Below the pieces are notes generated by a model. It searched no databases. It was not told where the DNA came from and worked only from the letters and a program-made list of their open reading frames with translations. The translations under genes and the position numbers were made by a program. A DNA stretch of 64,000 nucleotides. Origin: Lachnoanaerobaculum gingivalis. GTDB taxonomy: Bacteria; Bacillota; Clostridia; Lachnospirales; Lachnospiraceae. Below, one piece after another: positions 23,160-32,236 of the stretch (position 1 is its first letter; the number at the start of each line of letters is the position of its first letter). The stretch is taken from assembly GCF_003862475.1 (NCBI RefSeq), contig NZ_RRCO01000006.1, positions 1 through 64,000 of the forward strand, read 5' to 3'.

Positions 23160-25328
23160 TTATAAGTGCAGTACTCTGTCCGCAATCTCCTGAGTTCTAC
23201 CCTGGTTCCAGAACTGTGTTCCTATATAACCGCAAGTTCTTCTTGCCACATTGAGCTTATTCTGATCTGTGTTTCCGCATTTCGGACATTTCCACACAAG
23301 CTTGCCCGCATCTTTAACAATCTTTATCTCTCCGTCAAATCCGCATTCCTGACAATAGTCGGACTTCGTATTCAGCTCGGCATACATTATATTGTCATAA
23401 ATAAATCCAAGCAAACTCATTACCGCCTCAAGGTTATCCTGCATATTCGGAACCTCAACATAGCTTATTGCACCGCCCGGTGAAAGTTTTTGGAATTCAC
23501 TCTCAAACTTAAGCTTTGTAAATGCATCAATATTCTCAGATACATGTACATGATAGCTGTTTGTAATATAGTTTTTATCTGTGATACCTTCTATAATTCC
23601 AAATCTCTTTTGAAGCGCCTTGGCAAATTTATATGTTGTGGACTCAAGCGGTGTACCGTATGGCGAATAATCAATATTCTCCGCCTGCTTCCATTCATTA
23701 CATTTATCATTCAACTTCTGCATTACACTGAGCGCAAAAGGTTTTGCCGCATCATCTGTATGGCTCTTTCCGGTCATATATTTTACACATTCATAAAGTC
23801 CCGCATATCCAAGGCTTATGGTTGAATATCCCCCATACAAAAGCTTGTCTATCGGCTCACCCTTCTTTAATCTGGAAAGAGCTCCATGCTGCCAGAGTAT
23901 CGGTGCAACATCTGAAGGTGTTCCCTTTAATCTCTCATGTCTTGCTTTGAGTGCACGATGGCAAAGTTCAAGTCTTTCCTTAAAGATATTCCAAAACTTT
24001 GTAGTATCTCCGCCTGATGAAAGCGCAACATCCACAAGATTTATAGTTACAACACCCTGATTGAATCTGCCGTAGTATTTAGGCTTACCGTTCTCATCCA
24101 CATAAGGTGTTAAGAAGCTTCTGCATCCCATAGGTGTGTAGCAATTTCCGTTACCGTTTTTATCCACCTTATACTCAAACATCTTTTTCTCTGAAACATA
24201 GTCAGGTACAAGTCTCTTTGCGGTACATTTTGCCGCAAGCTTTGTAAGATGATAATACCTGGTTCCCGGTCGAATATTGTCCTCTTCTAAAACATAGATA
24301 AGCTTAGGGAATGCAGGTGTTACCCAGACACCGTCCTCATTCTTCACACCCTGATATCTCTGTCTTATCATTTCTTCAATAATAAGAGCAAGATCTTCTT
24401 TTTCTCTTTCATTCTTTGCTTCATTTAAGTACATAAATACTGTGATAAAAGGTGCCTGCCCGTTTGTAGTCATCAAAGTAACTACTTGATACTGTATGGT
24501 CTGTACACCCTTTGTAATTTCTCTGCGAAGTCTTTTTTCAATAATCTCTTCTTTTCTTTCAGTAGACACATTTAATCCGTACATCTCGGCCTCCACTTCA
24601 TCACGGATCTTTTGTCTGCTTATATCCACAAAAGGAGCAAGATGTGTAAGAGAAATACTCTGTCCGCCATACTGGCTTGAAGCCACCTGTGCAATTATCT
24701 GCGTAGCGATATTGCAGGCTGTTGAAAAACTATGTGGCTTCTCTATAAATGTCCCTGATATCACAGTACCGTTTTGAAGCATATCCTCAAGGTTTACAAG
24801 ATCACAGTTGTGCATATGCTGTGCAAAATAATCCGCATCATGGAAATGAAGTATACCTGCCTTATGCGCTTCCACTATCTCAGTATCAAGAAGTATTCTC
24901 TCTGTAAGATCCTTTGAAACCTCTCCTGCCATATAGTCTCTTTGTACTGAAGCAACTGTAGGATTCTTGTTTGAGTTCTCCTGCTTTACTTCCTCATTGT
25001 CACATTCTATAAGTGCCAATATCTTATCATCTGTTGTATTTTGTTTTCTCTTTATACTCTGAACATATCTGTATGTGATATATCTTCTGGCTACCTCATA
25101 AGCATTCTCTCTCATGATGCCGTCCTCTACCATATCCTGTATTTCTTCCACGCTCATTGCACGGTTCATACTCATGCACTGATTCTCTACAGTATTGGCA
25201 ATACGGTCAACCTGAGCCTTTTTTAATTTATCATCTTCACCTACTACAGCATTTGCTTTATAGATTGCTGAAATGATCTTTGAAATATCAAAATCTACTT
25301 CTGCACCGCTTCTTTTAATGATTCTCAT
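23160..25328 (-). CDS. nrdD: Anaerobic ribonucleoside-triphosphate reductase (class III)
   Basis: Reduces ribonucleoside triphosphates to deoxy forms without oxygen, using a glycyl radical. The 722 residues include an N-terminal ATP-cone (RIIKRSGAEVDFDISKIISA), the NrdD catalytic barrel, a C-terminal zinc site (CQECGFDG and CPKCGN) and the glycyl-radical motif RRTCGYIGTQFWNQGR, with the radical Gly near residue 700. The start has GAGAGG eight bases upstream. The activase NrdG is normally adjacent but is absent here: a terminator follows at once. A NrdR-box pair lies about 100 bases upstream, indicating control by NrdR. Confidence 0.97.
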   Translation of the reverse strand: MRIIKRSGAEVDFDISKIISAIYKANAVVGEDDKLKKAQVDRIANTVENQCMSMNRAMSVEEIQDMVEDGIMRENAYEVARRYITYRYVQSIKRKQNTTDDKILALIECDNEEVKQENSNKNPTVASVQRDYMAGEVSKDLTERILLDTEIVEAHKAGILHFHDADYFAQHMHNCDLVNLEDMLQNGTVISGTFIEKPHSFSTACNIATQIIAQVASSQYGGQSISLTHLAPFVDISRQKIRDEVEAEMYGLNVSTERKEEIIEKRLRREITKGVQTIQYQVVTLMTTNGQAPFITVFMYLNEAKNEREKEDLALIIEEMIRQRYQGVKNEDGVWVTPAFPKLIYVLEEDNIRPGTRYYHLTKLAAKCTAKRLVPDYVSEKKMFEYKVDKNGNGNCYTPMGCRSFLTPYVDENGKPKYYGRFNQGVVTINLVDVALSSGGDTTKFWNIFKERLELCHRALKARHERLKGTPSDVAPILWQHGALSRLKKGEPIDKLLYGGYSTISLGYAGLYECVKYMTGKSHTDDAAKPFALSVMQKLNDKCNEWKQAENIDYSPYGTPLESTTYKFAKALQKRFGIIEGITDKNYITNSYHVHVSENIDAFTKLKFESEFQKLSPGGAISYVEVPNMQDNLEAVMSLLGFIYDNIMYAELNTKSDYCQECGFDGEIKIVKDAGKLVWKCPKCGNTDQNKLNVARRTCGYIGTQFWNQGRTQEIADRVLHL

Positions 25329-25428
25329 GTCGATAACCTCTCTTCATTAATACATAGTATCTGCTTATTGTCGCAGTTCTTATAGGTACATTATTTAAGA
25401 GTATATAACTCTCTTGAATTCATAGTAT

Positions 25429-25477
25429 ACACAATATATTGTGCTTGGTCAACGACTTTATTACCACATAGTGTAAA
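25429..25477 (-). promoter_or_regulatory. Pair of NrdR boxes upstream of nrdD
   Basis: ACACAATATATTGTGC (25429-25444) is a near-perfect NrdR box. A weaker second half-palindrome, CACATAGTG (25465-25473), is centred about 32 bp away, the usual three-helical-turn spacing for NrdR pairs. They lie roughly 100-145 bases upstream of the nrdD start. Confidence 0.75.
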
Positions 25478-25604
25478 CCTTAGTATGAACATTAAGCAGA
25501 AAAAAACAACAAAAATTTGCAAAAAAAAATTCAACTATGTTATTATTAAGTTAAAAGCAATATAAAAATCATATAATAACAATATATTTTGGGAAAGGAT
25601 AATT

Positions 25605-26543
25605 ATGTCGGAAAATGTAAAATGGCCGGGACCTGCAGGACTTATTCCTGTAACAAGCGGTAAGGCGGAAGATGCAAATGTGCACAACAGAAACTATTTA
25701 AATAATATTCTTGTAGAGATGAGAATAATAGATGCAATGCTTCCCGATAAGCATAAAAAAATATTTGGAACTGAGTTTGACTCTCCAATAATGATGCCTG
25801 CTTTTTCTCATTTGAATAAGGTCGGCAAGGACGGCAAAAAGCCTATGCTTGAATATGCAAAGGCTGCAAAGGCATTAAATATACTCAATTGGGTAGGTAT
25901 GGAGCCCGATGATGAATTCAAAGAAATAGCTGATATAGGAGCTAAGACAGTAAGAATAATAAAACCTTTTGCCAACCATGATATCATCTTTGAGCAGATA
26001 GAGTTTGCAAAAAAATGCGGTGCTGTTGCGGTAGGTGTGGATATTGACCATGTTCCGGGAACAGACGGAAAATATGATATAGTTGACGGCATAGCTATGG
26101 GCCCGGTTACTCAAAGCGATTTGGAAGAATATGCAAAATTTGCAAAAATACCTTTTGTGGCAAAAGGGGTTTTATCGGTTCAAGATGCCGTAAAGGCAAA
26201 GCTGGCAGGTTGCAGCGCTATAGTAGTATCTCACCACCATGGTCGTATTCCTTTCGGTATACCTCCGGTTATGATACTTCCGGATATAAAAACGGAAGTA
26301 AGCGGTATGGAGATATTTGTAGACTGTTCAATAGATACAGGCTACGATGCCTACAAGGCTTTGGCTCTTGGTGCAGATGCCGTATCTGTCGGCAGGGGAA
26401 TACTTTCTCCGCTTTTAAAGGAAGGTGAAAAAGGCGTCGTTGTAAAAATAAACAAAATGAATGAAGAACTTTCAGAGCTTATGATGTATACAGGTGTGAA
26501 AGATACAAACTCATTCGATTCTTCCGTTTTGTACATAAGATAA
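25605..26543 (+). CDS. FMN-dependent alpha-hydroxyacid oxidase/dehydrogenase family
   Basis: A 312-residue TIM-barrel flavoenzyme of the lactate/glycolate oxidase family. Visible motifs are MMPAFSHLNKVGKDG near the start, GVDIDHVPG, FVAKGVLSVQDAVKAKLAGC (FMN phosphate and Lys region), IVVSHHHGRIPFGIPP (the normal SNHGGR with the base His) and ADAVSVGRGIL (second phosphate site). At 312 residues it is shorter than classical members, and the substrate is not clear. It starts at ATG behind AAAGGATAATT and is divergent from nrdD. Its terminator lies in the 118-bp block that was later duplicated by an IS. Confidence 0.85.
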   Translation: MSENVKWPGPAGLIPVTSGKAEDANVHNRNYLNNILVEMRIIDAMLPDKHKKIFGTEFDSPIMMPAFSHLNKVGKDGKKPMLEYAKAAKALNILNWVGMEPDDEFKEIADIGAKTVRIIKPFANHDIIFEQIEFAKKCGAVAVGVDIDHVPGTDGKYDIVDGIAMGPVTQSDLEEYAKFAKIPFVAKGVLSVQDAVKAKLAGCSAIVVSHHHGRIPFGIPPVMILPDIKTEVSGMEIFVDCSIDTGYDAYKALALGADAVSVGRGILSPLLKEGEKGVVVKINKMNEELSELMMYTGVKDTNSFDSSVLYIR

Positions 26544-26648
26544 AAATACAGGCTTTATTTTTCAATATTTTATATTGTGAAATAAGGCCTTTTAGATTTG
26601 AAACTCATTTTCATTTTCTCTTGACATATCCCTTTCTCTTTTATATTC
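26531..26648. repeat. 118-bp target duplication, left copy
   Basis: It begins GTACATAAGATAAAAATACA in the last codons of the FMN gene and ends TTTTATATTC. It is identical to 28657-28774. It contains the FMN gene's terminator (AGGCTTTATTT with AAATAAGGCCT, 26550-26590) and a TTGACA -35 element. Long, variable target duplications are a known feature of IS1634-family elements. Confidence 0.95.
26550..26595 (+). terminator. Terminator of the FMN gene
   Basis: AGGCTTTATTT pairs with AAATAAGGCCT across a 19-base loop and is followed by TTTTA. Because it lies inside the target duplication, a second copy stands at 28676-28721, upstream of the ABC operon. Confidence 0.7.
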
Positions 26649-28656
26649 CTGTCTTTGACAGCTAAAAGGTCTGAACCCCGTATATATCAAGGGTTTCAGA
26701 CCTTTTTTAATTCACAAAAGTGTAGCTAGGACTACCTACTTTTTTTGCTGTCTCGAAAGACTTTCTTCATACTCAAATCGGTTAAGATTTCATAATCGGT
26801 ATGAAATCCAAATGCTTCATGAAGTGCATCTGTTATAGCTGTTCTTGTGTAAGTGGGTAGATATCCTAACTTTTCTCCCGGACGATACATCATCATAGAG
26901 CGTAATACGTTAATAATCTCATCGCATGTATATTGTTCGCCAAGTTTTTTCTCAAGTATCCTAAAGACTACCAATGAAGCAAAACAAGTTATGAAATGTG
27001 CCTTTATGCGATCTTCTCTTTGAAGATAAATAGGGCGTGCACTGAACTCGGTTTTCATGATTCTGAAACATTCTTCAATTTCCCATCTCTTCTTGTTTAT
27101 ACGAACGATTTCTTCGGTTCCGGTTGTCTCCAGATTAGTACAAACGGCGTAGAAGCCGTCATATTTTTCTTCTTCAGCTATGAGGTTCGAATCTATATAA
27201 GGGATTTCTCTGTCACAGACTTCTCCTGAAGATGTCATTGCTTCAGTAGCAATAAAACGGCGTGGATCATTTTGGTTTTTTTGATTTCTTTTATATTCCC
27301 CTTTTTCAATAAGCTTATTAGCACGGTCAATCCGGTTTTGCCTGATTTTTTGGTGATATTTTTTGTACTTTAAGGAGAATGATACAATAAGATGTTGCTC
27401 TAACGCTTTATCACCTTCTTTGACCTTTTTATTGGATAAATCTTCTTTAATCCATCTTTCCTTATAAAAGACTTTATTATAGTCTGTTTGTTCATCTAGG
27501 TTATTCAGATTAAATAATCCTGTTTCACCTTGTACTGACCAGCCTTCAGGGTCTAGGGCAAACTCCTTTAAATATTTTGGAAGTTGTTTTATAGATTGTG
27601 TTGTTATAAAACTTCTCATTCTTTCACCAAATAAAGTTTTGTCGTTAAACTTTCTATTGGCATTTGAAGAAAGACCTGCGTCTGTACAGATAATAATACT
27701 ATCAACACCATAATCATCGATTACCTTTTGTTCAAGAGGCTTTAGTGTTGGCTGCTCATTCTTATTTCCGGGGAAAATATCAAAAGCAAGAGGAATACCG
27801 TCATGATCCATAAACATTCCCATTCCGACAATAGGTAGTGGTTGATGTTGTTTTGATTTTCCATATTTCCTAAGTTCGTCTTCCTGCTCGATTTCAAAGT
27901 AATAGTTTGTGCAATCATAGTAAAGAATGTCATTCCTGCGAGGAAGTATCCTTTGGCTATTTTTATAAAGTTCAGATTGAATAAAGTCACTTTCTTTAGA
28001 TAAAACAGAAAGTGAACGATATATATCATGTAAATTAAAGGTTGGCTGTTCAATAAACATTTTGGAAGAACGATTTGATGCCAACTTAGAAGATGGATAA
28101 AGGATACGAGTAAAAATTAGTCGAGATAAAATATCGTTCAAATCATATTCAAAGCTATACTTCTTTGAAATTTTAGAACAGATTTTATCCAGCTTAAGCG
28201 AATAGTAAATACTCTGAAGAAATAGATATCCACAGTTAAACAAATGTTTTTCATCAGGCTTCAGGAATTTTGAAGGAGAACATTTTATCAATATCTCTTT
28301 TTGTTCCTCATATTCCTTACGATTAAGTTCATCAACATATTCCTTAGCCCAAACGTAAGGGTCTTTTCCATTAGCTCTAGTCCTAACCATATCAAGATTT
28401 CCAAGTTTTTCAATAGTAACTGTAGTGACAGAACCATTGGATTTGCGTATAGATTTCTGAACATAAAATGTAGCAGAGTTTTTTGATTTACTTACAGTAA
28501 GCTTCATAGCATTCCACCTCCATGCTCATATTATACCATATCTAACTATAAATAGCTACAAAAAATAACATAAGAATTGACAAAAAAATAAGACTGAAAT
28601 CCAGTCTTTATAAGGGGTTGAGGTTTATAAAGGGAGTAGTTAGCTGTCAAACTCCC
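26649..28656 (-). mobile_element. IS1634-family insertion sequence, intact
   Basis: A 2008-bp element. The left tip begins CTGTCTTTGACAGCTAAAAG. The complement of the right tip begins GGGAGTTTGACAGCTAACTA. They share TTTGACAGCTAA. A terminator hairpin (GGTCTGAACCC/GGGTTTCAGACC) lies inside the left end, behind the transposase. The flanking 118-bp duplication is perfect, so the insertion is recent. Confidence 0.92.
26732..28507 (-). CDS. IS1634-family transposase
   Basis: This is a 591-residue IS4-superfamily DDE transposase. The catalytic region includes DILYYDCTNYYFEIEQEDEL (first Asp), DSIIICTDAGLSSNANRKF (second Asp) and the late NKKRWEIEECFRIMKTEFSA (YREK-type box with Glu), with insertions typical of IS1634/IS1549. 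No stops or shifts were found, so it should be active. A related, decayed copy is at 98-397. It starts at ATG 28507 behind a weak site. Confidence 0.93.
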   Translation of the reverse strand: MKLTVSKSKNSATFYVQKSIRKSNGSVTTVTIEKLGNLDMVRTRANGKDPYVWAKEYVDELNRKEYEEQKEILIKCSPSKFLKPDEKHLFNCGYLFLQSIYYSLKLDKICSKISKKYSFEYDLNDILSRLIFTRILYPSSKLASNRSSKMFIEQPTFNLHDIYRSLSVLSKESDFIQSELYKNSQRILPRRNDILYYDCTNYYFEIEQEDELRKYGKSKQHQPLPIVGMGMFMDHDGIPLAFDIFPGNKNEQPTLKPLEQKVIDDYGVDSIIICTDAGLSSNANRKFNDKTLFGERMRSFITTQSIKQLPKYLKEFALDPEGWSVQGETGLFNLNNLDEQTDYNKVFYKERWIKEDLSNKKVKEGDKALEQHLIVSFSLKYKKYHQKIRQNRIDRANKLIEKGEYKRNQKNQNDPRRFIATEAMTSSGEVCDREIPYIDSNLIAEEEKYDGFYAVCTNLETTGTEEIVRINKKRWEIEECFRIMKTEFSARPIYLQREDRIKAHFITCFASLVVFRILEKKLGEQYTCDEIINVLRSMMMYRPGEKLGYLPTYTRTAITDALHEAFGFHTDYEILTDLSMKKVFRDSKKSR

Positions 28657-28774
28657 GTACATAAGATAAAAATACAGGCTTTATTTTTCAATATTTTATA
28701 TTGTGAAATAAGGCCTTTTAGATTTGAAACTCATTTTCATTTTCTCTTGACATATCCCTTTCTCTTTTATATTC
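28657..28774. repeat. 118-bp target duplication, right copy
   Basis: Perfect copy of 26531-26648. It places a second FMN-gene terminator and a complete -35/-10 pair between the IS and the ABC operon. Confidence 0.95.
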
Positions 28775-28775
28775 T
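28747..28775 (+). promoter_or_regulatory. Promoter of the dpp-type operon, rebuilt by the duplication
   Basis: TTGACA (28747-28752), a 17-bp spacer and TATTCT (28770-28775). The duplication ends at 28774, one base short of the -10. So the insertion point is inside the -10, and the right copy still reconstitutes it. The left copy reads TATTCC. Confidence 0.7.
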
Positions 28776-28834
28776 ATTATCATGTTTACAGCTTTGCTTA
28801 AACAAATAAATTTTACCTTTTATTGGTGGAAAAA

Positions 28835-29785
28835 TTGTTTAAATATATTTTAAAAAGATTATTATCATTAATTCCTATACTTATAGGCATAAGCTTCATA
28901 TCCTTTGCGCTTATATACTTTACAGGCGGTGATGCGGTGGCGGTAAGATATGAAGCGATAGGAGGAGTACTTTCTCCGGAGCTTATAAATCAAAAGAGGG
29001 AAGAACTTGGTTTAAACCGTCCCTTTATAGTTCAATATATCAGCTGGCTTTTGGGGGTGATTCAAGGTGATATGGGTATAAGCTATGTATCCGGCAAGCC
29101 GGTATTCGGCTATATCTTTTCTAAACTGCCGAATACTCTCTTACTCAGTGTAAGCTCTTTAATCACTACCCTAATTATCTCCCTTCCGCTCGGTATACTT
29201 TCAGCGGTAAAGAAAAACTCTGTATTTGACAGTATTATAAAAGCACTGTCATTTATAGGTAATTCTCTGCCCAACTTTTTTGTGGCGCTTGTGCTTTCAT
29301 ATATTTTTGCATTACAGCTAAAACTTCTGCCGGTAATCTCACAGGGAACAAGTGTAAAAAGTCTGATACTTCCCACACTTACTCTTGCACTGGCAATGAG
29401 CGCAAAGTATATAAGGCAGATTCGTGCACTTATTATATCCGAACTCTCAAAACCTTATGTGATCGGAGCAAGGGCCAGAGGTATAAAAGAAAACGCAATT
29501 ATATTCTTTAATGTACTTAGGCTCACATCTCTTACTCTGATTACATTGATGTCACTCAGTTTCGGAAGTCTTCTGGGCGGAAGCTCCATTGTTGAGAGTA
29601 TTTTCATGTGGGACGGAATCGGAAAGCTGGCTATTGAGTCTATAAATTTACGTGACTATCCTGTGATTTTGGCATATGTGCTGTGGATGGCATTTATATA
29701 TGTATTTATAAATCTAATGTCTGATATTTCATATTATTTCTTGGATCCGAGACTTAGAATCGGAGGTGGAAAATATGCGAACTAA
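28835..29785 (+). CDS. Dipeptide/nickel-type ABC permease, DppB-like
   Basis: About 316 residues with the classical N-terminus MFKYILKRLLSLIPILIGIS and six membrane segments, plus the permease EAA-type loop ARARGIKENAIIFFNVLRLT. It forms the membrane channel with the DppC-like protein encoded next. I prefer TTG at 28835, preceded by GGTGG and five bases, over TTG or GTG a few codons upstream; no ATG is available. First gene of a five-gene operon (B, C, binding protein, D, F). The leader is short and follows the rebuilt promoter. Confidence 0.88.
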   Translation: MFKYILKRLLSLIPILIGISFISFALIYFTGGDAVAVRYEAIGGVLSPELINQKREELGLNRPFIVQYISWLLGVIQGDMGISYVSGKPVFGYIFSKLPNTLLLSVSSLITTLIISLPLGILSAVKKNSVFDSIIKALSFIGNSLPNFFVALVLSYIFALQLKLLPVISQGTSVKSLILPTLTLALAMSAKYIRQIRALIISELSKPYVIGARARGIKENAIIFFNVLRLTSLTLITLMSLSFGSLLGGSSIVESIFMWDGIGKLAIESINLRDYPVILAYVLWMAFIYVFINLMSDISYYFLDPRLRIGGGKYAN

Positions 29786-30569
29786 AAAATTAATCTTTCC
29801 GTCTTTTTTGGTGATAGTACTGCTTATATTTGCATTCTTTTCTCCGATGCTTACACCTTTTGATATCACAGAGCAAAACCTGATGACGGCAAAATCTCCC
29901 CCGTCCTTTCCTCATATTATGGGAACGGATATATATGGCAGAGATATGTTTTCAAGGGTGATTGCCGCATCAAGAATCAGTATATTCTCAGCTTTGGCGG
30001 TAGTACTTTTAATGGCTGTTATCGGTGTGGTAATCGGAATATTTTGCGGATACCTCGGAGGAATTGCCGACACTTTGCTTATGCGTGTTTCCGATATATT
30101 TTTGGCGTTTCCGGGACTTGTGCTTGCAATTGCCACTGCCGGACTTTTTAAAAACGGTGTATTCGGGGCGATAATAGCGCTTGCCTCCGTAGGATGGCCA
30201 AGGTATGCAAGACTTTCAAGAGGTCTTGTACTGTCTACAAAAACCTCCACATATATAAATGCGGCAAAAATGAGCGGCAGTGATACGGTACAAATAGTGT
30301 TTACAGAGATACTTCCAAATATTATAGGACCGATAGTAGTAACAGCAAGCCTTGATATAGGTACAAGCCTTATGGAAATGGCGGCACTGTCATTTTTGGG
30401 ACTTGGTGCCACTCCTCCCACTCCTGAATGGGGAAGTATGATAAGTGAAAGCAGGAGTTTGCTTCAGATAACTCCATGGATTACACTTTCACCGGGAATT
30501 GCTATCTTTATCACAGTCTCTATATTCAATATATTCGGTGAATCACTTAGAGATTACTTCAACGTATAA
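29775..30569 (+). CDS. Dipeptide/nickel-type ABC permease, DppC-like
   Basis: The second inner-membrane permease, 264 residues. It has an N-terminal TM helix, then the conserved PHIMGTDIYGRDMFSRVI motif, GYLGGIADTLLMRVSDIFLA, and LSFLGLGATPPTPEWGSMIS, all hallmarks of DppC/OppC. The ATG at 29775 has GGAGG eight bases upstream and overlaps the end of the previous gene by 11 bases, showing coupling. Substrate specificity is set by the binding protein, not by this subunit. Confidence 0.9.
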   Translation: MRTKKLIFPSFLVIVLLIFAFFSPMLTPFDITEQNLMTAKSPPSFPHIMGTDIYGRDMFSRVIAASRISIFSALAVVLLMAVIGVVIGIFCGYLGGIADTLLMRVSDIFLAFPGLVLAIATAGLFKNGVFGAIIALASVGWPRYARLSRGLVLSTKTSTYINAAKMSGSDTVQIVFTEILPNIIGPIVVTASLDIGTSLMEMAALSFLGLGATPPTPEWGSMISESRSLLQITPWITLSPGIAIFITVSIFNIFGESLRDYFNV

Positions 30570-30655
30570 ATTAATATACTTTTGAAATTGTTAAACAATA
30601 AATAAACGGTTAAACATATGTTTATCCGTAAATATATAAAGGAGTTTTTACATAC

Positions 30656-32236
30656 ATGAAAAAACAAATAAAATTACTTTCTGTTGCCTTTAGTACGGCT
30701 CTGCTTCTGGGTGCGTGCGCCTCTTCTTCAAAAACTTTGTCTGAGAGCTCGGCAAGTTCTGAAACCTCGTCAGTTTCATCCGGTACTTCAGATACTACAA
30801 AGACTCTTGTATACGGCACCGGCAGTTATGGTGTGGGTATGTCCGATGCAGGTCTTAATCCTCATGAGGACTACTCAGGCTGGAGCTGTGTACGATACGG
30901 TGTCGGGGAGACATTGTTCAGATTAAATGAAAATATAGAGCTTGTACCTTGGCTTGCAGACTCTTATAAGTTTGTAGATGACAATACTCTTGAAGTTGTA
31001 ATCAAAGACGGCATCAATTTTTCATCAGGCAGAAAGCTTGATGCTGCAGCTGCAAAAGAATGTTTTGAAGATTTGATAGCCGTTCATGACAGAGCACCTA
31101 AGGATATGAAAATACAGGAAATAAAAGCTGACGGTCAAACACTCACATTTGTAACTACCGAACCGAATCCCGCTCTTTTAAACTTCCTTGCGGAACCTTA
31201 TACCGCAATTATAGATATGCAGGTAGGTGTGGATGCAAGTAAAAATGTTTCAGGTACAGGTCCTTACAAAGCAACCTCAGTGTCTGACAGTGAAATAAGC
31301 CTTGTATCAAGAGATGACTACTGGGGCGGTGAAGTCTCAAAGAAAAACATCACCGTAAAGTCTATTACAGACGGTGACACATTGACTATGGGACTTCAGT
31401 CGGGAGAGCTTGATGCAACCTCCGGACTTCCTTATGCAAGCTATCCGCTTTTTGAGAATGACAATTATAATATAAACTCTGTTGCTACAAGCAGAGCATT
31501 TTTCCTGCAGTTAAACTTTGACAATGAACTTCTTACAGATAAAAACATCAGATCTGCTATAGCTATGGCCATTGATAAGGAAGGCTTTGTAAATGTTTTG
31601 CTTGGCGGTCATGGAAAGGTTGCAAACGGCCCGTTCCCTATGAAGGATGGAGAAAACCCGACATACAGTTTTTCTCCTGAAAAGTCAAAGGAGTTACTTG
31701 CAAATGCAGGATGGAGTGACAGTGATAATGACGGCTATGTAGATAAGGACGGCAAGAATTTAGAACTTAACTACATCACATATCCGGGAAGAACCGAGCT
31801 TCCTATACTTGCACAAAGTATACAGGCAAACTTAAAGGATATCGGTATCAAGCTTAATATAAACAGTACGGAGAATTATCTTGAGGTAATGAAAGACAGC
31901 ACTACCTGGGATATCTTCGGCAGTGCTATGGTTACAAATCCTACCGGAAACAAGGGATATTTCTTTGATATGACTTCTCTTACCGAGTCACCAAAGAACA
32001 GAGGACACTACTCAAATGCCGAACTTGACGAACTTGCCAAAACTCTTTCAACAACATTTGAAAGTGAAAAACGTGAAGAGATTGCAAAAAATATGAGTGA
32101 TATTTTAGTGGATGATTGCGGTTTTATATTTGTTTCACACTTGCAAATGAGTCTTGTAAGTAAGAAAAATATAAAAGGTCTTACTCCTATGCCAAGTGAC
32201 TATTATGAATTCAGCAAGGATTTGGTAATAGAATAA
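30656..32236 (+). CDS. Extracellular solute-binding lipoprotein, peptide/nickel type
   Basis: The 526-residue SBP_bac_5 family protein has a lipobox (LLLGAC, Cys near 21) and a Ser/Thr-rich linker, so it is anchored outside the membrane. Typical blocks are LNPHEDYSGWSCVRYGVGET, VPWLADSYKFVDDNTLEVVI, GTGPYKATSVSDSEISLVSR and DYWGG, and FNFDNELLTDKNIRSAIAMA-like text. The family binds oligopeptides, heme, or nickel-chelates. The opening block resembles NikA-type proteins, but the ligand cannot be read from sequence. A strong AAAGGAG precedes the ATG. Confidence 0.88.
   Translation: MKKQIKLLSVAFSTALLLGACASSSKTLSESSASSETSSVSSGTSDTTKTLVYGTGSYGVGMSDAGLNPHEDYSGWSCVRYGVGETLFRLNENIELVPWLADSYKFVDDNTLEVVIKDGINFSSGRKLDAAAAKECFEDLIAVHDRAPKDMKIQEIKADGQTLTFVTTEPNPALLNFLAEPYTAIIDMQVGVDASKNVSGTGPYKATSVSDSEISLVSRDDYWGGEVSKKNITVKSITDGDTLTMGLQSGELDATSGLPYASYPLFENDNYNINSVATSRAFFLQLNFDNELLTDKNIRSAIAMAIDKEGFVNVLLGGHGKVANGPFPMKDGENPTYSFSPEKSKELLANAGWSDSDNDGYVDKDGKNLELNYITYPGRTELPILAQSIQANLKDIGIKLNINSTENYLEVMKDSTTWDIFGSAMVTNPTGNKGYFFDMTSLTESPKNRGHYSNAELDELAKTLSTTFESEKREEIAKNMSDILVDDCGFIFVSHLQMSLVSKKNIKGLTPMPSDYYEFSKDLVIE

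Noticed and set aside
25605-26543. Type 2 isopentenyl-diphosphate isomerase (fni)
   Set aside because: Also an FMN TIM barrel, but the SHHHGR and VGRG blocks follow the hydroxyacid-oxidase pattern, and typical fni motifs were not seen.
26640-26710. GGTCTGAA motifs near 26665 as further uptake sequences
   Set aside because: They lack the CGTCTGAA core and belong to the IS1634 terminator stem.
29912-30421. 169-codon frame opposite the DppC-like gene
   Set aside because: It is a shadow of a clear permease; no start signal.
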